A DNA stretch of 43,556 nt from Candidatus Scatosoma pullicola (GCA_018712725.1 DVGN01000061.1:1-43556); one strand, 5' to 3'. Counted from the first letter of the stretch, positions 15,952 through 23,949 are shown. A program made the numbers and translations. The notes: generated by a model not told the origin, from the letters alone.

Positions 15952-16662
15952 ATGGATTGTCTTTTGGCTTCCTTCAACACCGCATATATCGCGGACATCG
16001 CGTGCGCGCTGCTCCTGCTCGTGGGGGCGGCGATCGGCGCGAAAAAGGGATTTGTAAAGTGTTTTTTCGGGCTCGTCTCAACCCTGGTGGCCCTGATTCT
16101 GGCTTTTGCGCTCGCTTCGACGGTGGCGGGAATGCTTTCGTCCGTGTTCGGCGCGGAAGGTTCTCTGACGGGAAAACTCGAAGAGGTGTTTCTCGGCTGG
16201 AACGGATTTGACGCCGATGTTTCGGCGGGCGGCATCGCGGCGGCGCTGGAAAACGTCAGCCTGCCCGGCTTTGTCAAGGACGCCATCGCGGACAATCTCG
16301 GCGAGATCAACGACCTCGCCCCCGGCACCACCCTGGCGGCTGCTGCCGCGCCCGTCGTTTCGCGCTTTATCGGCCTTCTGATCTCGGGCATCGCCGTGTT
16401 TATCGTCGCCAAACTGCTGCTCTTCATCGTGGAAAAGATCCTCACCAAAATCGTCAATTCCTGGTCGGTGGCGGCGGCGCTGAACGGACTTCTCGGCTTC
16501 GCGGTGGGCTTCCTCAAATCGGCGATTCTCGTCTGCGCCGTGCTGGCGGTTCTGGCGCTCATCCCCTCCGAAGGGATGATTTCCTTCTTCGACGAAACGC
16601 TGTTTCTGAAATTTATCTATAACGATAACCCGCTCACCAAACTTTTGGGCGTGCTGATCTGA
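15952..16662 (+). CDS. CvpA-family membrane protein
   Basis: 236 residues with four to five hydrophobic segments (IACALLLLVGAAIG; FGLVSTLVALILAFALAS; IGLLISGIAVFIVAKLLLFI; LLGFAVGFLKSAILVCAVLA). The order, and the conserved GAKKGFVKCFFGLVS and NGLLGFAVGFLKSA stretches, fit the CvpA/colicin-V-production family. No molecular function is established for the Bacillota members. ATG at 15952 follows GGGAGGT. Single-gene unit with its own promoter and terminator. Confidence 0.82.
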   Translation: MDCLLASFNTAYIADIACALLLLVGAAIGAKKGFVKCFFGLVSTLVALILAFALASTVAGMLSSVFGAEGSLTGKLEEVFLGWNGFDADVSAGGIAAALENVSLPGFVKDAIADNLGEINDLAPGTTLAAAAAPVVSRFIGLLISGIAVFIVAKLLLFIVEKILTKIVNSWSVAAALNGLLGFAVGFLKSAILVCAVLAVLALIPSEGMISFFDETLFLKFIYNDNPLTKLLGVLI

Positions 16663-16717
16663 ACTCCGGCCGCCCGCCTGCGCTTCGTCGGTCGGATTCG
16701 TCGATTTTCCTTTATGC

Positions 16718-16746
16718 AAAAAGCTCTCCTGCGGGAGGGCTTTTTT
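16718..16746 (+). terminator. Terminator after the CvpA-like gene
   Basis: AAAAAGCTCTCC-TGC-GGGAGGGCTTTTTT: stem plus U-run, 56 nt after the stop. Confidence 0.85.
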
Positions 16747-16769
16747 ATATCGGGCGTTATATCGGGCGC

Positions 16770-16919
16770 CCTCCCTTTGCACAAGGGAGCCATGATGGGG
16801 GGGGGCGGCAAAAGCGCCGCCCAGATCTCTCCTTATGACAGGGGAGCGTGTCGCACCCCACCCCATGCCTCCCCTTATGGTAAGGGGAGGTGTCACGAAG
16901 TGACGGAGGGGATAAGAGT
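16770..16919 (+). repeat. Type 1 half copy and full type 2 repeat
   Basis: CTCCCTT-TGCAC-AAGGGAG (16770-16790, right half of type 1), then type 2 at 16866-16919: CCTCCCCTTATGGTAAGGGGAGG, stem GTCAC-GAA-GTGAC, GGAGGGGATAAGA. A structured element starts directly after it. Confidence 0.8.
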
Positions 16920-16920
16920 A

Positions 16921-17112
16921 AATCCGCAAAAAGGGCGTCACTTGTTATGCACTTTTTGCCCTTGTGAAAACGGAAACAAGGTGAAACGAGCGGCAATGCC
17001 GCGAGAGAGGAAAGAAACCGGCAGTCAGCCGCACGGCGTGTCGCCGGTGTCTGTCCTATATAATCTTTCCGCAGTCCCCTCGTTAAATTTTTCTCTGAAA
17101 AAATTTAACGAA
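16921..17112 (+). repeat. Structured repeat element, copy A
   Basis: About 190 bp. Conserved head from AATCCGCAAAAAGGGC to CTTTTTGCCCTT; stem CTTGT...ACAAG; small stem GCGGC-AAT-GCCGC; GGAAAG (16010-block, before AAACCGGC) pairing with CTTTCC (17066-17071); stem ACCGGC...GCCGGT with an inner GCCG-CA-CGGC; tail hairpin CGTTAAATTTTT...AAATTTAACG (17081-17110). Copies B (29628) and C (34963) share the plan with different stem sequences. Followed by the right half of a type 2 repeat (17120-17162). No convincing protein is encoded; an open frame through it is not conserved in copy B. Confidence 0.8.
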
Positions 17113-17119
17113 ACAGAGA

Positions 17120-17162
17120 TGTGAGGGGAGGTGTCGAGCGGAGCGAGACGGAGGGGATAAGA
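17120..17162 (+). repeat. Right half of a type 2 repeat
   Basis: GAGGGGAGGTGTC followed by a long stem GTC-GAGC-GGA-GCGA-GAC and GGAGGGGATAAGA. Only the right half remains, immediately after structured element copy A. Confidence 0.65.
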
Positions 17163-17204
17163 AGTTCGGAAGCCGAACAGCCAATTTCTCAGTGCGGACA
17201 ACGG

Positions 17205-17581
17205 ATGACGAGTTGGTATTTTATTAAATATTTGAGAATAAATATTCTTGTATGATTTCGGGAAACAATTGTGGATAACTTGAAAAACGGACAATCCGAA
17301 CAGGTGTTCGGATGGATAATCGGGAAAAATACGGGCTTTTTCGGGAAAAAACGGGCGGTTTATAACCTGATTTTTCGGTTATCCACAGGAAAAATCAGCG
17401 TTTTTATGACAATTTTTTTACAAATGTGATTGAGTTATCCACAATATACCCCGTATTTATCCCGAATAGGGGCGATTTCCCGAATAGATTCGCATAGTTT
17501 GTGTAAAACGGGGAAAAGTTATCCACAAAGTCGGAAAAATTCCTGTGGACAACCCCTTTTTATCCACATTCCGGTGGATAA
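17205..17581. other. DnaA-box cluster with AT-rich stretch (origin-like)
   Basis: Five exact DnaA boxes TTATCCACA: 17270-17278 (-), 17379-17387 (+), 17435-17443 (+), 17519-17527 (+), 17560-17568 (+). Two with one mismatch: TTGTCCACA 17544-17552 (-) and TTATCCACC 17573-17581 (-). A weaker one is near 17310-17318 (-). An AT-rich block (17210-17255, with AGAATA/TATTCT inverted repeat) lies to the left and could be the unwinding element. There is no gene here and dnaA is not within the window. Neighbouring genes point towards the cluster, which is unusual for an origin. Confidence 0.8.
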
Positions 17582-17658
17582 CCGTTATTGCATAAACGGA
17601 TGAAATCGGAATAAAAAGGGACGGCGCCGCTTTTCTTCCGCGCCGCGCGCGGGGCGGG

Positions 17659-18198
17659 TCAGCCGGCGGTCGCAAGGGAAATGTGCGCCAGGATTTTGTT
17701 GCCGAACGCGTCCGCGTACAGACCCGCGTATTCTTCGTACGTCAGCGGCGCGCCGAAGGAGAGGAGTTCCATCTGCACCCCGAAGAGGTTGACGCGGAAG
17801 GGCAGCGGGGTCATGCCGGCGCGCAGGTAAAACGCCCGCCGCTTTTGCCGCTGTTCGGGGTTGTCGTTGGGGACGAAGGGGTCTTCGATTTCGAGAAAGA
17901 ACCGCTTTCCGGCGTACCGCTCCCGCAGCATGCCGAGCGCCTTTCCGCCCGCGCCCTGACCCCGCAGGGCGGGCGAGATGGCGAAATAGTCCAGAAGCGC
18001 GAGATCGCCCGAAAACACCGTGACGGCAAGCCCCGAAAAAGAACCCGATTCTTCGAGGGAGAGGATTTCCGCGCGGCCTTCGTCCCGCTTTTTGAGGATG
18101 AGGGAAAAGGGCTTGCGCTCGGCGGCGGGGAATGCCTGAAAATACAGTTTCCGGATGGCGTCGAGACGGGTTTCGTCCCGCGCGTCGATGAGTTGCAT
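17659..18198 (-). CDS. GNAT-family N-acetyltransferase
   Basis: 179 residues. Transfers an acetyl group from acetyl-CoA to an unknown amine. The acetyl-CoA-binding motif A is seen at LDYFAISPALRGQGAGGKAL (about 78-97; the Q-G-A-G-G loop), followed by LRERYAGKRFFLEIEDP and a tyrosine-containing FYLRAGM segment typical of motif B. ATG at 18198 follows AAGGAG. It has a perfect sigma-A promoter and is a single-gene unit downstream (in minus-strand sense, upstream) of the origin-like region. Confidence 0.85.
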   Translation of the reverse strand: MQLIDARDETRLDAIRKLYFQAFPAAERKPFSLILKKRDEGRAEILSLEESGSFSGLAVTVFSGDLALLDYFAISPALRGQGAGGKALGMLRERYAGKRFFLEIEDPFVPNDNPEQRQKRRAFYLRAGMTPLPFRVNLFGVQMELLSFGAPLTYEEYAGLYADAFGNKILAHISLATAG

Positions 18199-18280
18199 GA
18201 TGATCTCCTTTTTTGTCGTCTGCCGCGCGAAAAGAGGCAGGCAGGGTTGCGGCGAGTGGCTTTTACTGCCTCCGATCCCC

Positions 18281-18309
18281 ATTATAGCAGATATTTTTAT
18301 GCGTGTCAA
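18281..18309 (-). promoter_or_regulatory. Consensus promoter for the acetyltransferase
   Basis: TTGACA (18309-18304), 17-nt spacer, TATAAT (18286-18281): perfect consensus. Confidence 0.9.
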
Positions 18310-18521
18310 GCGGCGCCCGCGCGGAGTCGGGTTTTGTTGCTTTTCTTTTGCCCCGCAAAAGGAAAACGACGAGCATTTGCGGAAAGATTTGACGGAGAGA
18401 CAGCCGGACGACCGCGGGCGCGCGGCGGGTGCCGCCCGATTGCGGTTTTCCCCGCCTCGCGTCTCATGTCCCAAGGGGCAAGTGAAAAAGGAGTTTGAAG
18501 GGGGCAGGGGTGAGATGAAAG

Positions 18522-18556
18522 GAAAAACGACGCCTTCCCGCGATAGCGGGAAGGCG
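18522..18556 (-). terminator. Terminator after natB
   Basis: CGCCTTCCCGC (18531-18541) pairs with GCGGGAAGGCG (18546-18556); TCGTTTTTCC follows on the minus strand. Confidence 0.8.
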
Positions 18557-18636
18557 CCGGAAAATCGGTCCGAGCGTTTGAATCCGTCCGATGATTTCGG
18601 GAAAGACGATCCGGTCTACGGCTTTAAGCCGTCCGA

Positions 18637-19803
18637 TTATTTGTTGAACATGATCTTTTCGCTGTCGAACATCTTTGCGAGCAGCACGGCGAGCAGCGCC
18701 GCCACGACGAGGTTGACCGCGATCGTGATCAGCACGGCGACGGGGGAGGCGAGGAAGGAGAAGATGCCGCTCATCGCCCGCGCGCTGTTGTACAGCGGGA
18801 TGAGGTACCAGAGGTAAGAGCCCGTCGCGCCCGAAGAGAACATCGTGCTGAGGCCCAGAATCATGACGAGGATCATGAGGGGGCCGATCATGCCCGTCGC
18901 CTCTTTGACGCTCTTGGCGAACGCCGAGACGATGGAGACCAGCGCCACCATCACGAGCACGGAGGACAGCACGATGCCGAGAATCATCAGGTAGTCGCCC
19001 GCCGTATATACCGCTACGCTCAGATTTCCCGCCGCGCCCATGAGCTTGGGCAGGGACAGGATGATGCCCAAAAAGCTGCATATGCCGCTCAGCAGGGAGA
19101 TGGCGGAGAGGGCGATGATCTTGCCCGCAGCGATGTGACTGCGCCTGACGGGGGTCACCAGCATGGTCGCCAGCGTGCCGCGTTCCTTTTCGCCCGCGAT
19201 GGATTCGGGTGCCACCGACATACAGCCCGAGAACAGGAGCATGAGCACCAGCATGGGCGCGATCATCGAGAAGATCATGCCCGTCACGTCCGCGTCCGTG
19301 GCGAGATCGGTGACGAGGGGCAGGAAATAGGGGGTGACCTGCTGCTGCAAATCGGAGATCGCCGAAGCGAACAGCGAATACGCCTGCGTTCCCTCCGACC
19401 GCACCGTGTTATAGAAGAATTCTACCGTGGGCGCCGCCGTCGGATCGCCCGCCACCGCCGCGGCGTACTTCTCTTCGAAGTCCGCGGGGAAGATGACGAG
19501 AAGATCTTCCTGCTGGTCGGACACCGCCTGTTTGTGGCCGTCCGCCTCTTCCGCGGAAATTGCGTGCAGTTCCATGAAGCTGACGCCTTCGAACTGCGCG
19601 GCAAATTCATCGGGCATGTTGACCGTATAGACCTGATACACGTAATTTTCGTCCACGCCGCCGAGATTGGAGATCAACCCCGACCCCAGCAGGGAATAGA
19701 TGAGATAGATGAGGATGCCGGGAAGAAAGAGGGAAACCACCAGCCGTCTGTCCCGGAAAAAGCGGGCAAACTCCTTTTTCATGACCGTCCAGATGTTTTT
19801 CAT
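18637..19803 (-). CDS. ABC-2 type transporter permease (NatB-like)
   Basis: 388 residues. One N-terminal helix (LVVSLFLPGILIYLIYSLLG), a large extracytoplasmic domain (about 45-175), then five hydrophobic segments (MIAPMLVLMLLFSGCMS, ALSAISLLSGICSFLGIIL, LMILGIVLSSVLVMVALVS and others). The motif ESIAGEKERGTLATMLVTPV is diagnostic of ABC-2 permeases of the NatB/YhaP kind. NatAB exports sodium in Bacillus; the substrate here is not known. It starts 3 nt after the ATPase stop and uses GGGAGGG inside the end of that gene, so the two are translationally close. Confidence 0.9.
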   Translation of the reverse strand: MKNIWTVMKKEFARFFRDRRLVVSLFLPGILIYLIYSLLGSGLISNLGGVDENYVYQVYTVNMPDEFAAQFEGVSFMELHAISAEEADGHKQAVSDQQEDLLVIFPADFEEKYAAAVAGDPTAAPTVEFFYNTVRSEGTQAYSLFASAISDLQQQVTPYFLPLVTDLATDADVTGMIFSMIAPMLVLMLLFSGCMSVAPESIAGEKERGTLATMLVTPVRRSHIAAGKIIALSAISLLSGICSFLGIILSLPKLMGAAGNLSVAVYTAGDYLMILGIVLSSVLVMVALVSIVSAFAKSVKEATGMIGPLMILVMILGLSTMFSSGATGSYLWYLIPLYNSARAMSGIFSFLASPVAVLITIAVNLVVAALLAVLLAKMFDSEKIMFNK

Positions 19804-19806
19804 GTT

Positions 19807-20652
19807 TTACGCCCTCCCTTCGGCGCGCGCCGCATAGATGTCGAAAAAGGCGTCTTCCAGGTTCTTTTCCCTCGTCAGCGCCGACACCGTGTCCTCCGCC
19901 GCCATCTTCCCGTCGATGATGATGCCCACCCGGTCGCAGATCTTCTCGACGAGCGAAAAGATGTGCGTGGACAGGAGAATGGTTTTGCCCTGCTCTTTCA
20001 GTTCCACCAGAAAGTCGGTCACCGATTTCGCCGTCAAAACGTCCAGGCCGTTGGTCGGCTCGTCGAAGATGATGAATTCGGGGTCGTGGACGAGGGAGAT
20101 CGCGATGGAGACCTTCTGCTTCATGCCCGTCGAAAGATCGGAGATTTTCGTCTCCGCAAACTTGTCGATGCCGAAGCGGGAAAAAAGCATTTTTTTGCGC
20201 TCGTCCCTTACCTGGGTGGGGATATTTTGCAGTTCGCTGAAAAAATCGAAGGTGTAGTTGGGGGTGAAAAATTCGTCCGGTTTGAGTTCGCTGGTCAGAA
20301 ATCCGATCTTCGAGCGCACTTTGTCCGGCTCGCGCACGATGGAATAACCGTCGATTTCGGCGTCGCCTTCGTCCGGGCGGATGAGGGTGGCGAGCATGCG
20401 GAGCGTCGTCGTTTTGCCCGCGCCGTTGGGGCCGAGAAGTCCGTAGATCTCCCCTTTGCGCGCCGTAAACGAAAGCCCGTTTACCGCGATCTTTTCGCGC
20501 GTTGCCGTCTTTTCGATTTTCCGCTGTTTTGCCGACAGACGGAACGTCTTTTTGAGGTTTGTCGCCACGAGCACGTTCTCCGGCTCGGACGGAAGGGGTT
20601 GTGCCGTGCCGTTTCCGAATTCTTCGAACGGCGCTGTCTGTTGCAGTTCCAT
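19807..20652 (-). CDS. ABC transporter ATP-binding protein (NatA-like)
   Basis: 281 residues; drives the adjacent ABC-2 permease. Walker A LLGPNGAGKTTTLRML, signature LSTGMKQKV (Thr in place of the usual Gly), Walker B EFIIFDEPTNGLD, switch histidine in LLSTHIFSLVEK. About 30 extra N-terminal residues (MELQQTAPFEEFGNGTAQPL) precede the nucleotide-binding domain. ATG at 20652 follows AAGGAG. A 10-bp hairpin (20747-20773) lies in the gap to the regulator gene upstream. Regulator, ATPase and permease form one operon. Confidence 0.93.
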   Translation of the reverse strand: MELQQTAPFEEFGNGTAQPLPSEPENVLVATNLKKTFRLSAKQRKIEKTATREKIAVNGLSFTARKGEIYGLLGPNGAGKTTTLRMLATLIRPDEGDAEIDGYSIVREPDKVRSKIGFLTSELKPDEFFTPNYTFDFFSELQNIPTQVRDERKKMLFSRFGIDKFAETKISDLSTGMKQKVSIAISLVHDPEFIIFDEPTNGLDVLTAKSVTDFLVELKEQGKTILLSTHIFSLVEKICDRVGIIIDGKMAAEDTVSALTREKNLEDAFFDIYAARAEGRA

Positions 20653-20822
20653 AAGTTCTCCTTATATGATTTTTTGACGCTCGGATAACCCGGCGGCTGC
20701 CCTGCGAAGGTTTTCGGCAAAAGCGCGCCGCAGATTTGTCCGGCTGCCGCCGGAAGCGTTTTTCTTCCGGCGGACGATCGTTGTCTTTGTCCCTTTATCG
20801 CGCGGGAGAGGCGCGGGGCGGG

Positions 20823-21176
20823 TTATGCCGTTTTGGTCGAGCCGCCCGGTGCGCTCTCCTCCCCGGAGAGCGCAAAAGGGGAGTTCTCCGCCTGCGGCTC
20901 CGCACTCCCCATAAAATCCTGCCCGGCAAACAATTCGTTTACCGAACGCAGAAAGGCGCGGAGCGCCGCTTTGTCCAGCGAATAGACCACCGTTTGCGCG
21001 TATTTTGCCGCCGTGATCAGCCCCGCCGCTTTGAGAACCGAAAGGTGGTGGGATACGGTGGCTCTGGTCAGGCGGAATCTGTCCGCGATTTCCCCCGCGC
21101 TCATGTCCCCCGTTTGCAGCATCGCGAGAATTTCCCGACGCGTCTTGTCCCGCATCGCTTCCCATACGTCCCGCAT
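20823..21176 (-). CDS. ArsR/SdpR-family winged-helix repressor
   Basis: 117 residues. The winged-helix domain covers residues 1-85: LAMLQTGDMSAGEIADRFRL, then recognition helix TRATVSHHLSVLKAAGLITA and wing TVVYSLD. The sequence is closest to the SdpR autorepressor branch, which lacks metal-binding cysteines, and none is seen here. A 30-residue acidic tail follows. It is the first gene of the natA-natB type operon and the operator at 21201-21220 suggests that it represses its own unit. ATG at 21176 follows AAGGAGG. Confidence 0.88.
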   Translation of the reverse strand: MRDVWEAMRDKTRREILAMLQTGDMSAGEIADRFRLTRATVSHHLSVLKAAGLITAAKYAQTVVYSLDKAALRAFLRSVNELFAGQDFMGSAEPQAENSPFALSGEESAPGGSTKTA

Positions 21177-21200
21177 GCTTTTTCCTCCTTATTTTTGTTT

Positions 21201-21220
21201 ATTTAGATAATCGTCTAAAT
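21201..21220. promoter_or_regulatory. Operator for the ArsR/SdpR-type repressor
   Basis: Perfect inverted repeat ATTTAGA (21201-21207), 6 nt, TCTAAAT (21214-21220), between the promoter and the ribosome site of the repressor gene. Confidence 0.8.
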
Positions 21221-21229
21221 ATCATATAT

Positions 21230-21259
21230 ATTGTATCACAGCGAAAAAGGGGCTGTCAA
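21230..21259 (-). promoter_or_regulatory. Sigma-A promoter of the repressor-natA-natB operon
   Basis: TTGACA (21259-21254), 18-nt spacer, TACAAT (21235-21230). The operator starts 10 nt downstream, over the transcription start region. Confidence 0.82.
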
Positions 21260-21309
21260 GTCTTTGAAACAAAAAAGTTGTAAAATCTTTTTTACAGGAA
21301 AAAACGGGC

Positions 21310-21333
21310 GGGGCAGGGATTTGACGAGCGAAA
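21310..21333 (+). repeat. Type C repeat
   Basis: GGGGCAGGGATTTGACGAGC followed by GAAA, upstream of the repressor promoter and before the type B block. Confidence 0.65.
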
Positions 21334-21439
21334 AACCATGGGCGGATTACAGAGGGGCGTGCGGGATTTTTGACGGGAGGGGCGCGGGGGGCTGTCGGCG
21401 CCGATCGCCTTGCGGCGGGGGCGTGTTCGGGGTGGAAAA

Positions 21440-21752
21440 GTTGCGCGGCATAGCCGCGTTGACCGCTGCGCGGTAAGGCGCAAAACTGCGTTTTGCTTGG
21501 AGGGATGGATTACGCCTGGCGGCGTTTGATTGCCTGGCGGCGTTTGATTGCCTGGCGGCGTTTGATTGCCTGACGGCAATGGGGCGCAAGTCTGCGACTT
21601 GCTTATGGGGGAATAAATTGCGCCTGTCGGCGCTGACCGCTGACGCGGTAAAAGATTGCGGGCTCTGCCCTGCACCCGCAAGGGACATCGTCCCTTGACC
21701 CGAATTGCGCAAAACTGCGTTTTGCTTGGGGGATGGGTTACGCCTTACGGCA
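21440..21752 (+). repeat. Type B repeat block with internal 18-bp tandem
   Basis: Hairpin-rich blocks shared with 4620-4848: GACCGCTGCGCGGT, GCGCAAAACTGCGTTTTGC (twice), ACGCCTGGCGGCGTT, GCGGGCTCTGCCCTGCACCC. Inside, CTGGCGGCGTTTGATTGC occurs in tandem three times (about 21519-21572, the last ending in CTGACGG). It holds no credible gene. Confidence 0.7.
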
Positions 21753-21810
21753 ATGGTTTTTTCGCGGGCGCTGCCCACACCCGTATAGGGGAGGGGGATA
21801 AAATCGCGTT

Positions 21811-21846
21811 TGAAAAACGGCGCGCCGTGCAACAGCACGGCGCGCC
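21811..21846 (-). terminator. Terminator after alaS
   Basis: GGCGCGCCGTGC (21819-21830) pairs perfectly with GCACGGCGCGCC (21835-21846); GTTTTTCA follows on the minus strand. A 12-bp GC stem, 48 nt past the stop. Confidence 0.85.
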
Positions 21847-21893
21847 GCCCATAGATTCGTTTGTTATAAGATACCGTTATATAAGGCAGCCCG

Positions 21894-23726
21894 TCAGTGC
21901 TCCAGAACCGCCTTGATGCGGCGCACGCCGGCGGCGCAGCTCTGCTCTTTCACGATTCGGAATTTCCCGAGTTCGCCCGTCGTCGCCGCATGCGGGCCGC
22001 CGCAGATCTCCCGCGAAAAATCGCCCACCGAATACGTCTTGACCCGTTCGCCGTACTTGCTTTCGAACAAGCCGGTGAAATGTTCCGACTTCGCCTCTTC
22101 CAGCGTCATTTCCTTCATCACCACGGGGATGTTTTCCCGGATCTTCTCGTTGACGAGATCCTCCACTTCCCCGATCTCCTCCTTGGTCATGGGGCGGTCG
22201 AAATTGAAGTCGAAGCGCAGCCGCTCCTCCGTGATGTTGGAGCCGCGCTGGTTGACCTCTTCGCCCAGCACCTTTTTGAGCGCCGCGTGCAGGAGGTGGG
22301 TTGCCGTGTGCAGCCGGGTGGTCTCTTCCTTATGATCGGCGAGACCGCAGGCGAATTTCTGCTCGCTGCCCGCCTTGCTCTTGCTCTGGTGTTCTTCGAA
22401 CGCCGCGTTGTAGCCGGCGATGTCCACGCCGTAGCCCCGTTCCTTCGCCATTTCCTGCGTGATCTCCACGGGGAAGCCGTAAGTGTCGTACAGGTGGAAC
22501 GCCTGTTTGCCGCCGATCACCTTTTCGGGCACGTAGGCGGGGTCTTTCTGGGACATGAAGGCGTTTTTGCGCTCGATGCCCGACAGGCATTTTTCGAACT
22601 CTTTCAGGCCCTGCTGCAAGGTCTTGGAGAATTTCGCCTCTTCTTTGCCCAGCTCTTCGGCGATGCGGGCGCGGTTGGCGTCGAGTTCGGGGTACACGGC
22701 CTTGTACTTTTCGACGAAGGTCTCCGCGATCGCGGCAAGGCTGCCTTCGGGCAGGTCGATCTTCCGCCCGTACCGCACCGCGCGGCGGATGATCCGGCGC
22801 AGGATATACCCCTGGTCGGTGTTGGAGGGGACGATGCCCTTCTCGTCGCCGATCATGAATGCCGCCGTGCGCACGTGATCCAGAAGCACCCGGAACGCCC
22901 GCGTCGTCTCTTCGTCCGCGCCGTATTTTCTGCCCGTCAGCTCCTCGATTTTCGCGATCGCGTTTTCGAAGATGTCCGTCTCGTACACGCTGGCTTTATT
23001 GTTCAGAACGCAGAGCGCCCGCTCCAGGCCCATGCCCGTATCCACGTTTTTCTGGCTGAGTTCGGTGTACGTCCCGTCCGCCTGCTTGTTGAAGCGCATG
23101 AAGACGTCGTTCCAGATTTCCAGGAACGCCCCGCAGCTGCAATCGGGGTTGCAGTTCGGCCCGCACTTGGGCTTGCGGATGACGAACATCTCGGTGTCCG
23201 TGCCGCACGGGCCCGTCGTGCCCGCGGGACCCCACCAGTTGTTTTCGCGGGGCATGAAATAGATGTTTTCCTTTTTGATGCCCGCCTGCTCCCAAAGCTC
23301 GGCCGCTTCGTCGTCGCGGGGCAGGCTGTCGTCCCCGCCGAACACCGTCACGGCGATCTTGTCCGCGGGGATGTCGAGATAGTCCTTCCCCGTCAGAAAT
23401 TCGTAGCTCCAGGGAATCATCTCCTTTTTGAAATAGTCCCCCAGCGACCAGTTGCCGAGCATCTCGAAAAAAGTGCAGTGCCGCTCGTCGCCCACGTCGT
23501 CGATGTCGCCCGTGCGGACGCATTTCTGCACGTCGGTCAGCCGCTTGCCCGCGGGATGCTTCTCGCCTAAGAGATAGGGCACGAGCGGGTGCATCCCCGC
23601 CGTCGTGAACAAAACCGTCGGGTCGTTTTCGGGGATGAGGGACGCCGAAGGGATCACCTTGTGCCCCCGTTCTTTGAAGAAGTTCAGATACATGTCGCGG
23701 AGATTTTCGCTGGTATATTCTTTCAT
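21894..23726 (-). CDS. alaS: Alanyl-tRNA synthetase, compact form
   Basis: 610 residues against about 870-880 for the usual bacterial enzyme. The catalytic core is intact (FFKERGHKVIPSASLIPEND, TTAGMHPLVPYLLG, DVGDERHCTFFEMLGNWSLG), followed by the tRNA-recognition region and the editing domain with the zinc site HTATHLLHAAL and CGGPHAATTG (the common form is CGGTH). Missing are the beta-barrel insert that normally precedes HTATH (here GLADHKEETTRLHTATH follows directly) and the whole C-Ala domain after RRIKAVLEH. From memory this matches the compact type common in Patescibacteria. No decayed C-terminal coding follows, so it is not a recent truncation. I start at ATG 23726 after AGGTGA, not at the GTG at 23735 inside that site. 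Confidence 0.93.
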   Translation of the reverse strand: MKEYTSENLRDMYLNFFKERGHKVIPSASLIPENDPTVLFTTAGMHPLVPYLLGEKHPAGKRLTDVQKCVRTGDIDDVGDERHCTFFEMLGNWSLGDYFKKEMIPWSYEFLTGKDYLDIPADKIAVTVFGGDDSLPRDDEAAELWEQAGIKKENIYFMPRENNWWGPAGTTGPCGTDTEMFVIRKPKCGPNCNPDCSCGAFLEIWNDVFMRFNKQADGTYTELSQKNVDTGMGLERALCVLNNKASVYETDIFENAIAKIEELTGRKYGADEETTRAFRVLLDHVRTAAFMIGDEKGIVPSNTDQGYILRRIIRRAVRYGRKIDLPEGSLAAIAETFVEKYKAVYPELDANRARIAEELGKEEAKFSKTLQQGLKEFEKCLSGIERKNAFMSQKDPAYVPEKVIGGKQAFHLYDTYGFPVEITQEMAKERGYGVDIAGYNAAFEEHQSKSKAGSEQKFACGLADHKEETTRLHTATHLLHAALKKVLGEEVNQRGSNITEERLRFDFNFDRPMTKEEIGEVEDLVNEKIRENIPVVMKEMTLEEAKSEHFTGLFESKYGERVKTYSVGDFSREICGGPHAATTGELGKFRIVKEQSCAAGVRRIKAVLEH

Positions 23727-23860
23727 AGACTTCACCTTTTTTCTTGTCTTTATTCTCTTTTTGCCTGTTTTCGTCTTTCGGGCGTTTGTCTTCCGGCTTT
23801 TGCTCTTTGTCCCGCCGGAACGCCCGGCTGCGGGGGGGCTTTTTGCCCTCTTTCCCGTCT

Positions 23861-23889
23861 ATTATATAGGCGCGCGCCGAAAAAGTCAA
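23861..23889 (-). promoter_or_regulatory. Sigma-A promoter for alaS
   Basis: TTGACT (23889-23884), 17-nt spacer, TATAAT (23866-23861). The leader of about 130 nt has no T-box signature. Confidence 0.85.
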
Positions 23890-23949
23890 CCGTTTTCGCC
23901 GTCCGACCCCGCAAAAGAGGCCTTGATTTTTGCCTTTGCATCGTTTTTT

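Noticed and set aside
16714-17124. Open frames crossing structured element copies A and C (CTFCPC-containing peptides)
   Set aside because: The frame is not kept in copy B and differences between copies fall in paired positions, not in synonymous sites; the element is better explained as a non-coding structure.
21894-21930. alaS as a recently truncated pseudogene
   Set aside because: A strong terminator follows the stop directly, the internal beta-barrel insert is missing too, and no decayed C-Ala coding is seen downstream; the compact form looks native.
23727-23860. T-box leader for alaS
   Set aside because: The conserved T-box antiterminator sequence (AGGGTGGNACCGCG) is absent and the leader is only about 130 nt.
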